The position numbers and the translations under genes were made by a program. A stretch of 64,000 nt of DNA, taken from Dermacentor variabilis. Its lineage: Eukaryota; Arthropoda; Arachnida; Ixodida; Ixodidae. Below, one piece after another: positions 57,023 to 64,000 of this stretch. How positions within the stretch are numbered: the stretch's first letter is position 1; each line of letters opens with the position of its first letter. The notes under the pieces are model-generated. The model was not told the DNA's origin. It did no database searches and worked only from the letters and a program-made list of their open reading frames with translations. The stretch lies in the NCBI RefSeq assembly GCF_050947875.1, contig NC_134570.1, forward strand, positions 101,412,122 to 101,476,121. Direction: 5' to 3'.

Positions 57023-58573
57023 GTGACGATGTCGCCTGACGTACCGCTGTTCATGCAGGTTCTCTGCGCATGCCTTAGTCTCATCGCTGGAGGCGCTGCG
57101 AAACCCTTCGACGCTGGAAACAACATGCTTCGCTACGATGCTGGCCAGCCACGACACTTCTGCGCAGGCGGATACTTCGGCCAGTTTGCTGACCTCACCA
57201 GCATCCAGGGGCATCGACACGTGAATGGTCTTTTCGACTCGCCATCTGGGGGCACGATGACGTCAGGACGCATGCCCAGAAGGGATCAGCTGTATGCTAT
57301 AAAAGCATGCCCTTCGCCTACCAGCTTCAGTGGACACGGCAGCACCGCCGTGACGATGTCGCCTGACGTACCGCTGTTCATGCAGGTTCTCTGCGCATGC
57401 CTTAGTCTCATCGCTGGAGGCGCTGCGAAACCCTTCGACGCTGGAAACAACATGCTTCGCTACCATGCTGGCCAGCCACGACACTTCTGCGCAGGCGGAT
57501 ACTTCGGCCAGTTTGCTGACCTCACCAGCATCCAGGGGCATCGACACGTGAATGGTCTTTTCGACTCGCCATCTGGGGGCACGATGACGTCAGGACGCAT
57601 GCCCAGAAGGGATCAGCTGTATGCTATAAAAGCATGCCCTTCGCCTACCAGCTTCAGTGGACACGGCAGCACCGCCGTGACGATGTCGCCTGACGTACCG
57701 CTGTTCATGCAGGTTGGTAACCGAAAATATGGCTTCCGTAGTGATGTTCTTGGTCTTATAGTGCTGCCGTGTCCACAGGCTGTCGTTGACTGTATAAGCG
57801 ACTGTTTTTCTATTGCGGCCCTGTTGTTGAGTCTCTCTGGGGACGTGGAGAAAAATCCAGGTCCAATAACAGAAGTAATGTGCAGGGAAATGCTCCAAAA
57901 CCAGCAAGACATTTTGTTCAAACTCACGGCGGTTCAAGACAAGCAAGACTCGTTTGAAACAAGAATACTAGACATGCAGAGTCGGATTCTTCTTATCGAG
58001 AGTAAGGTACAAAGCTTAGACGAGACTCGGAACAGGCTCGCAACTCTTGAGGGAATTGTAGCTGACCACAGCGTTGGAACATCTACTCTGGTCAAACATC
58101 TGGATGATCTGGATAATCGTTCACGACGAAATAATCTTATCATTAGAGGAATTAAAGAAGAGGACCACGAAAACGAAGAGACTCTATTAAGCAAAGTAAA
58201 GGACGAAATCTTCAGCGCTACTCTGAAAGTGAATGTATCTTCTATTGAACGAATTCATAGGTTAGGCAGGAGGATTTCTGGTAGAACTCGACCAGTTATC
58301 CTGAGGGTGGCAGACTATAGGGATAAAATGACAGTTCTGCAGAACTGCACAAAACTGAGAGACACAGATTACAGCGTAAGCGAAGATTTCTCTAAAAGAG
58401 TACAGGGAATAAGAAAAAAGCTATGGGCCTCGGCGAGTGAGGAGAAGAAGGCAGGAAAGAAGGTAAAGCTGCTTTTTGATAAATTAAAAGTAAACAATAC
58501 GCTGTACAGCTGGAATGAAGAACGTGATGAAAGGTGCAAACTGCGAACTGATGCAGGAGCAAGTGATAATTGA
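57023..58573 (+). CDS. CR1 ORF1 protein with 2A-like motif, coiled coil and RRM-like region
   Basis: The open frame is 516 codons, but the first 220 or so lie in the promoter monomers. From the last monomer promoter the likely start is MSPDVPLFMQVGNRK (ATG at 57,683). A hydrophobic stretch (VLGLIVLPCPQAVV, then FSIAALLLSLSG) leads into GDVEKNPGP at 57,839-57,865 (residues 273-281 of the long frame), the 2A ribosome-skipping consensus. Downstream a coiled coil (QQDILFKLTAVQDKQDSFE onward, to about residue 370) precedes RRNNLIIRGIKEED and IERIHRLGRR, typical of LINE ORF1 RRM and C-terminal domains. ORF1 protein coats the RNA. 2A skipping would release a 236-aa core starting with Pro. Confidence 0.85.
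   Translation: MTMSPDVPLFMQVLCACLSLIAGGAAKPFDAGNNMLRYDAGQPRHFCAGGYFGQFADLTSIQGHRHVNGLFDSPSGGTMTSGRMPRRDQLYAIKACPSPTSFSGHGSTAVTMSPDVPLFMQVLCACLSLIAGGAAKPFDAGNNMLRYHAGQPRHFCAGGYFGQFADLTSIQGHRHVNGLFDSPSGGTMTSGRMPRRDQLYAIKACPSPTSFSGHGSTAVTMSPDVPLFMQVGNRKYGFRSDVLGLIVLPCPQAVVDCISDCFSIAALLLSLSGDVEKNPGPITEVMCREMLQNQQDILFKLTAVQDKQDSFETRILDMQSRILLIESKVQSLDETRNRLATLEGIVADHSVGTSTLVKHLDDLDNRSRRNNLIIRGIKEEDHENEETLLSKVKDEIFSATLKVNVSSIERIHRLGRRISGRTRPVILRVADYRDKMTVLQNCTKLRDTDYSVSEDFSKRVQGIRKKLWASASEEKKAGKKVKLLFDKLKVNNTLYSWNEERDERCKLRTDAGASDN
57298..57330 (+). promoter_or_regulatory. CR1 monomer core promoter, first copy
   Basis: TATAAAA at 57,298-57,304 is followed 31 bp later by the initiator TTCAGTGG (A at 57,329), exactly where the next monomer begins. 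Confidence 0.75.
57625..57657 (+). promoter_or_regulatory. CR1 monomer core promoter, second copy
   Basis: TATAAAA at 57,625 and initiator TTCAGTGG with A at 57,656, identical to the first copy. This one would give the shortest transcript that still contains all of ORF1. Confidence 0.75.
57839..57865 (+). other. 2A-like ribosome-skipping motif in CR1 ORF1
   Basis: GDVEKNPGP, an exact match to DxExNPGP, preceded by the Leu/Ser-rich LLLSLS typical of 2A upstream context. 2A-like sequences at the start of APE-type LINE ORFs are known; activity here is inferred. Confidence 0.85.
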
Positions 58574-58576
58574 CGC

Positions 58577-61384
58577 ATGCAGGGCCAACATGCTGGTTTC
58601 AAAATAATCAACGTAAATGCAAGAAGCCTGATAAACAAAGCGCATGCGCTTGAAGCTCTAGTTATTGATCATGCTCCTGACATTGCTGTAATCACTGAAA
58701 CCTGGTTGCATAAAAATATTCTCGATAGCGATATCGCGCCACCCGGATATTCGCTGGTTAGGAGGGATCGAGATGGAAGAGGCGGAGGCGTGGCCGTTTT
58801 GGTGAAACGAAATATCATATTTTCCACTTTAGAAGTAACAGGAAATATTGAGGCTGTATGGATCACTACAAAATTGAATAATCGCACTGTATTCATCGGA
58901 GCGGTATACAGGCCTCCGAACTCCCCAGTAGAACACATTATGCTGCTAAGAGAATTCATGGAAACACACGTGAAAGAGCAAGATAGCATACTGTTACTAG
59001 GTGATTTTAATCTCCCGGCTATTGATTGGGATTCATATGTAGCCGGTGACACAGATGTTACATCTTCTGAGTTGTTCTTGGATCTAATATATTCATACAA
59101 TTTAACCCAGCTTGTTAACCAATATACTAGGGAGTGTGCAACAAGGTCATCTGTACTTGATCTTATGCTAATATCAAATGCTTTGACACCGCATGTGATT
59201 GACTGTCTTGTTGATGAAGGGCTATCTGACCACAAAATGATTATTCTGTCCATGAACATGTCATCGTACCCTTTGCACCAGGATTCAAGCATCCAATATC
59301 TAAACTTTCAAGCTGCTGATGATGTTAGCATCTTGGATTACCTTGAAAGGTCGTTTGATAATTTTATGTCTGTTTATGAATCCAATGGTGGCACTGACGA
59401 TCTCTGGGACTTTTTTTCCAAGGTTACGATGCATTGCATTACGCGATTTATCCCTATAAGCGTCAAAAAATGTAAACGAAATAACCCATGGATTACAAGG
59501 GAAATCATACATGTCAAACGGAGGATAAAAAGGAAACGAAAAGCTTGTTCTCGAGATCCTAGCGCCCAAAACAAGACTTTGCTTCATAACATGAAGCTCG
59601 ACTTAAACCGTCTGATCAAGGAATCCAAGGAGAGATTCTTCAATGTAACACTGAAAAATTTCCTTCATAATGCACCTAGTAAATTTTGGAGATATGTGAA
59701 CCCTTCTAAAAAACAACACAAAGACGAGGATGAAATGATTAACCAAGAACGCACAGAAAATTTCAATTCCTTTTTTTCCTCCGTGTTCACCAGTGATGAT
59801 GGCACACTTCCGTACTTTCGTGACACCTCTGACCGCCCTTCAGCATCTGACCTTCTCATCAACGAGGCAGGAGTCCTGAACCTTCTTCTGAGCATTAACA
59901 TTAAGAAATCCCCCGGCCCCGATGGCATCCCGAATGAGTTCCTATGTAGATATGCTCCATGGGTTGCTAAATATCTTACCATAGTCTTTCAATCTTCGCT
60001 CACCCAGGGAACATTTCCTACAGCCTGGAAGCAAGCTAAAATAATTCCAGTTCACAAAAGTGGGAGCACATCTGAGGTAGGAAACTACAGGCCTATTTCT
60101 CTTACGAGTACCTGCTCCAAGCTACTTGAGCATATAGTTTGTAAACATCTGTCTAATTACCTGGAAGCTTACGAGTTATTATCACCAGCACAACATGGCT
60201 TTCGCAAGCGGTTGTCTACAATAACGCAGCTTGTTCAAACCGTTCACGATCTTTCACAAACTTTAAATTGCCGAGGACAGGTCGACCTAATTTTTTTAGA
60301 CTTCGCCAAAGCGTTCGACAAAGTATCGCATCCTAAACTTCTCTTAAAAACGAATGAAATATTTAGAAATCCAAATATTACTAAGTGGCTTAAATCCTAC
60401 CTTCAGTCTCGTGAGCAGTATGTTGAAATAAACAAAATTAAATCCATGCCCAAACCAGTTTTGTCTGGAGTACCCCAAGGCAGTGTGCTGGGTCCCCTTT
60501 TATTTCTTATATTTATTAATGATTTGCCTTCCGATATAACTGTTCCACTAAGGTTGTTTGCAGACGACTGCGTCATTTACAATAGGATCGGATCTTTAAG
60601 TGACCAGTTAGAACTTAACAACAATTTACAAAGAATATTAAAATGGTGTAATGAATGGCAAATGTCACTGAACCCAGTAAAATCAGTTTGTATGACCATA
60701 ACAAGAAAGAAGGTGCCTTTGCGGTACAAATACAGCATAGGACCACAGGAACTAAAAAGAGTAACAGAATATAAATATCTAGGACTAATATTTACTCAAG
60801 ATTTGAGATGGAATGCGCATATCAATCAGGTGTGTAGCAGAGCAAATAAAGTCTTATGGAGTCTCAGGCGAAGACTGTACAGCGCAACTCCTGAAGTGAA
60901 AAGCTTGGCATATAAGGTATTAGTAAGGCCAATTATTGAATACGCTAACATTGTATGGGACCCACACACTGTAACCAACCGTCATAAATTGGACAGAGTT
61001 CAACGACTCGCCTCCAGGTTCATATTTAATAAGTATCAGCGCGTGCACTCTCCTACTGAACTATGCAGACGCGCAAACCTCTCCGCTTTAGAACTAAGGA
61101 CTAAGTTTGACCGGCTGAAATTTTTCTACCTAATTGTTCATAACCAGGTTAAACTTAATTTCACTGATTTCTGTATAATTTCACCAGATCAACGCTCCAG
61201 ACACAAGCACAGTTTATACATAAACCCGCCAGTTACACGGAATGATATATTCAAGTATAGTTTCTTTCCTAGGGCGATCAAGGAATGGAACGAATTACCC
61301 AATCCACTTGTCACATGTTCCTCTGTCAGTGCTTTTACTGCTGGTTTAGAGAATCTTATTTTTCCGGATATGACTGCATCATAG
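58577..61384 (+). CDS. CR1 ORF2: endonuclease and reverse transcriptase
   Basis: A 935-aa product that nicks target DNA and copies the element RNA onto it. The APE-type endonuclease (residues 8-225) has NVNARSL (13-19), ETW (41-43), YRPPNS (111-116), GDFN (142-145) and SDH (217-219). A linker with basic RRIKRKRKAC follows. Reverse transcriptase has KKSPGPDGIPNEF, NYRPISLTSTCSKLLEH, QHGFRKRLSTITQLV, FLDFAKAFDKVSH (catalytic Asp), SGVPQGSVLGPLLF and LFADDCVIY with FADD at 661-664. The C-terminal domain ends VQRLASRFIFNKYQR and beyond. All catalytic residues are present. No RNase H follows, as usual for CR1. The ATG lies three bases after the ORF1 stop, in the same frame. Confidence 0.92.
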   Translation: MQGQHAGFKIINVNARSLINKAHALEALVIDHAPDIAVITETWLHKNILDSDIAPPGYSLVRRDRDGRGGGVAVLVKRNIIFSTLEVTGNIEAVWITTKLNNRTVFIGAVYRPPNSPVEHIMLLREFMETHVKEQDSILLLGDFNLPAIDWDSYVAGDTDVTSSELFLDLIYSYNLTQLVNQYTRECATRSSVLDLMLISNALTPHVIDCLVDEGLSDHKMIILSMNMSSYPLHQDSSIQYLNFQAADDVSILDYLERSFDNFMSVYESNGGTDDLWDFFSKVTMHCITRFIPISVKKCKRNNPWITREIIHVKRRIKRKRKACSRDPSAQNKTLLHNMKLDLNRLIKESKERFFNVTLKNFLHNAPSKFWRYVNPSKKQHKDEDEMINQERTENFNSFFSSVFTSDDGTLPYFRDTSDRPSASDLLINEAGVLNLLLSINIKKSPGPDGIPNEFLCRYAPWVAKYLTIVFQSSLTQGTFPTAWKQAKIIPVHKSGSTSEVGNYRPISLTSTCSKLLEHIVCKHLSNYLEAYELLSPAQHGFRKRLSTITQLVQTVHDLSQTLNCRGQVDLIFLDFAKAFDKVSHPKLLLKTNEIFRNPNITKWLKSYLQSREQYVEINKIKSMPKPVLSGVPQGSVLGPLLFLIFINDLPSDITVPLRLFADDCVIYNRIGSLSDQLELNNNLQRILKWCNEWQMSLNPVKSVCMTITRKKVPLRYKYSIGPQELKRVTEYKYLGLIFTQDLRWNAHINQVCSRANKVLWSLRRRLYSATPEVKSLAYKVLVRPIIEYANIVWDPHTVTNRHKLDRVQRLASRFIFNKYQRVHSPTELCRRANLSALELRTKFDRLKFFYLIVHNQVKLNFTDFCIISPDQRSRHKHSLYINPPVTRNDIFKYSFFPRAIKEWNELPNPLVTCSSVSAFTAGLENLIFPDMTAS

Positions 61385-61588
61385 CATTTGTTTCTGATGC
61401 GCATATTACGAGTGTTTTGTCTTTGATCACTGCATGTCACTTTTTACAGATACTGCTATTGCATTATTCATTGTTCAACATGTACCGATATTTTGTATAT
61501 GTGTTGTTGTATTTCTATCCACTCCTGTAATGGTCCATCCTTGGACTGACAGTATAAATAAACAAACAAACAAAAACAAACAAACAAA

Positions 61589-62739
61589 ACCAACTGGTGT
61601 TGTTGTTTGGCAAGCGCGTAACGATCCGTGGTCACCAGTCCCGTACAACCACGTAGTGCGCCGGACGCTGTGGTTCTAAACGTACTGCGGCCACAGCGGA
61701 AGGTTGGAAAAACGCTCACATTAGCCCAGCAGAGAAGTGTCTACGTCAGGTGGCTCGACTGATAACTGTACAAGCGTAATTCAGAACACACGGAATTATT
61801 CTCCACTTCCGGTAGCGTTTTTTCCATTTCCTTTTCAAATAAAGAGATGTTGATCTATGAATATTTTCACAAAGAACTCTTAAACTTGTTAATTTTCGCT
61901 CGTCCTTCCTATTTGGCTGTTTCCTTGGCTTTCTGCGTTTGTAGATCGCTTAATTTCTCATCTTCTTGCGGCACTTCCTCCCAGTTGCCAATTTTTGCAC
62001 GAAAATTGCTGTACAATTAGGGAAAAGTCAGAGGAGATAACGGCTCACAATCATATTGCTTATGGTTTTAACGTTTATTACATGTTCTGATGATGGACGC
62101 TATTTCGCAGTATTTTAATTTGCACGTTATCTAACCCATATCGCGGGTATATGCTCCCGAGGATCTGCCAGGGTCGTGGCGAGCAGTCACTCGAGGGAAT
62201 AATAAAACAAAAGGAAAAGTTTAACGCAGCTGGCATTTTCTCCTGCGCGCAACTCGTTCCGCGAGCATACAGTCCAGCTGACTACGAACCGAATTCCTTT
62301 CCTGGTCCCTGGATCAGTCTAAACAAAGGTTGAACTAACAAAGCAACCGCGATGTGCATGATCGTTGAATAGAAGGTGAAAACTGAACTCCTCTCGAGTT
62401 AATTGCTCGGGCACCGAATCGATGAGAAAACTGACCTTCACGCCCTAGGAGATGCCGATAACTACCGCCATCCAAAAGGAGTGAAAAATTCCATTCCACT
62501 CTGTGAAGATGGAATGGCAGCGATAGCTGACGACCGTCAAAGCTCTCGAAGAAAAAGCAAAGTGCTTCACCTCTGCCGCGGGTCGGCCCGACGGTAGTGC
62601 ATTGCTGGGCCGGCCCGCCGTGGACGTGAAGGAGGCGTTAAGCTCTCCCCGTACGAGGGCCCATCGCCAAGATTCGAAGGGCACGTTATAGGCTCCCGAG
62701 CCCACATGGGTATGTGCCATTGAGTTTGGCCCTTTTTGC
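61589..62739. other. spacer, no secure gene
   Basis: Short ORFs only. 62,400-62,600 contains a word shared with about 50,318 and may belong to the leader of the following LINE or to another repeat. 62,580-62,740 is GC-rich. Confidence 0.35.
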
Positions 62740-64000
62740 AGGCCTGCAACGAAGCCGACGGACAGATGCACAAGGGCAAGACGTGGAACATGCTGCGGCA
62801 CCTCCTCGACGAAACCAAGACCAAGGGCCATCAACACAACAACCTGACCAGAATCCTACACAAGGCAATCTGTGAACACGGGGAGGACGAGGTCAAGGGG
62901 CGCTTGGACGCCAAGTACCTACCGACCACCCCCACGGAAAGACACCCGGATTACCAAGGTAACGAGAACGAGACGCTAGATCGAGACATCCAGACATGGG
63001 AAGTCAGAGTTGCCCTGCAGGATCTCAATGGCAGGTCCGCCGCGGGTCCCGATCGAGAGACCAACAGAGCGCTCAAGAACCTCAACGAAGCGGCCATCGA
63101 AACGCTCACGAACTTCTACAACAAGTGCTGGAAAGAAGGAAGGCTGCCCAAGCAATGGAAAGCAGCCAAGACGATCCTCATCCCCAAGCCTGGCAAGCCG
63201 CCCAACATAGAGAACCTCAGGCCGATCTCGCTCCCTTCGTGCGTGGGAAAGGTTCTCGAGCACGTTCTCATGAACTGGTGGCAGCGTTACCTGGAAGAAT
63301 CGGAGCTTTACCCAAATTCTATCATCGGGTTTCGGAAGAAGCTCGGGACGCAAGACGCCATGATCTTACTGAAGAACGAGATCATCGACGATACGATGGG
63401 CACCAAGGACAACAGAGCCATAGTCGGGCTGGACTTGCAGAGCGCCTTCGATAAAGTGAGGCACTCGGCTATCCTGGTCCAAGTATCCAGACTAAACATG
63501 GGCAGAAGGACATACCAGTACATCAAAGACTTCCTGACGGAACGGACCACCGAAATCTGCGCGGGAGACCTGCAGCTCGAAGAGAAGAAGCTGGGCAGCG
63601 TCGGAACTCCGCAGGGCTCGGTGATCTCCCCGCTTCTCTTCAACCTCGTGATGATCGGGGTGGCCAACCGGCTAGAAAGAGTAGCGGGAGTCCGGCACAC
63701 CATCTACGCCGACGACGTTACGCTATGGGTACCGGGAGGAAGCGACGGACACATCGAGACAAGGCTGCAAGAAGCGGTCAATGCCATCGAGGAGCAGCTG
63801 GGCGGGTCTGGACTCGTTTGCTCCCCGGCCAAGTCAGAACTGCTTGTGATTCCACCGACAGGAGCGGGCAGGAAAAGAAAGAACATGGAAGTCAAGTACG
63901 AGCGACCCAAGATCACGGTCAAGACAGCGGGAGGACAAGTGATACCGGTGGTCGAGAAGATTCGAGTGCTCGGGCTGCTCATCCAGCGAAATCGAGTCAA
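62740..64000 (+). CDS. RNase H-type LINE reverse transcriptase, open, cut by window end
   Basis: After a TGA at about 62,729 the frame is open to the last base (about 420 codons). From ACNEADGQMHKGKTWNMLRH (pre-RT linker) it runs through LNGRSAAGPDRETN, ILIPKPGKPPNIENLRPISL, IIGFRKKLGTQDAMIL, IVGLDLQSAFDKVRH (catalytic Asp), GTPQGSVISPLLFNLVM and IYADDVTLWVPGG (YADD intact) into the thumb. The style matches copy B at 7.4-9.9 kb (YADHITLW, GSIISPFLFN), so an I/R1-like element is likely, with RNase H beyond the window. No endonuclease precedes it, so it may be 5'-truncated, and no genuine start is visible. It is GC-rich and looks well conserved. Confidence 0.82.

Larger units (their letters stand above)
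57001..57714 (+). repeat. 327-bp 5' monomer repeats, 2.2 copies
   Basis: Copies start at 57,001, 57,328 and 57,655 (each CAGTGGACACGGCAGCACCG). The first two differ at one base by eye (GATG against CATG near 57,136 and 57,463). The third stops after about 60 bp at ATGCAGGTT. 327 is divisible by three and the frame stays open through the array. Confidence 0.93.
57001..61588 (+). mobile_element. full-length, apparently intact CR1-type LINE with 2A motif
   Basis: It has a 5' array of promoter monomers (57,001-57,714), ORF1 with coiled coil and RRM-like region, ORF2 with endonuclease and reverse transcriptase, a short 3' UTR (61,385-61,550) including GTAATGGTCC and GGACTGACAGTATAAATAAA, and an (AAACA)n tail to about 61,588. 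No inactivating change is visible in either ORF. The element begins exactly at the predicted transcription start of its own monomer. No target duplication is obvious, as is common for CR1. Intact ORFs and near-identical monomers suggest recent insertion. Confidence 0.85.

Noticed and set aside
58669..59292. 207-codon minus-strand ORF inside CR1 ORF2
   Set aside because: Antisense shadow of the endonuclease coding region, with no motif of its own.

Overview
The window looks like nuclear DNA of an arthropod, most likely a hard tick. Three things point that way: a tandem family of secreted Ala/Pro/Val-rich cuticle-type proteins with Gly/Tyr C-termini, a tRNA-headed SINE of a kind I know from tick genomes, and a dense mix of CR1, RTE, RNase H-bearing (I/R1-like), Gypsy and Harbinger-like elements. 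There are no bacterial operons, rRNA genes or CRISPR arrays. Host genes are few and transposable elements make up most of the sequence. Everything here was read by eye; homology calls come from recognised motifs, not searches.

Layout. 26-5068 is a 5.0 kb DNA transposon with matching terminal inverted repeats and a TTA target duplication, carrying a decayed LINE inside. 6319-9889 holds two degraded RNase H-type LINEs on the minus strand. 10.7-11.3 kb is a long imperfect inverted repeat. From about 14.5 to 49 kb, four direct-orientation copies of a segmental duplication lie among transposons. Three carry an intact two-exon cuticle-type gene on the minus strand (17409-18699, 30697-32115, 46270-47978). 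The fourth (about 36.9-40.0 kb) has lost exon 2 but keeps promoter, exon 1 and 3' end. All three genes share one plan: TATA box, short leader, a first coding exon that is only the ATG, an intron of about 600 bp, one long exon, and a distal AATAAA.

Between and inside these units are RTE 3' fragments ending in GATG repeats (22.2, 34.5 and 45.3 kb), a decayed two-ORF LINE (26.1-29.6 kb), a 742-bp GC-rich element with TTA duplication (22.6-23.4 kb), a satellite-like array (44.3-44.85 kb) and a tRNA-derived SINE inside intron 1 of the third gene. Gypsy remains lie on both sides of the third unit (41.2-43.1 and 50.8-52.4 kb).

The right end is a LINE cluster: a decayed CR1 (52.8-56.6 kb), then an apparently full-length and intact CR1-type element (57001-61588), then an open but window-truncated RNase H-type reverse transcriptase (62.7-64.0 kb). 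The intact CR1 is the most striking object. It begins with two near-identical 327-bp promoter monomers and a partial third, encodes a 2A-like GDVEKNPGP motif at the head of ORF1, and has an intact endonuclease/reverse transcriptase ORF2 three bases after the ORF1 stop. Five short imperfect palindromes scattered through the window may be a family of fold-back mini-elements.
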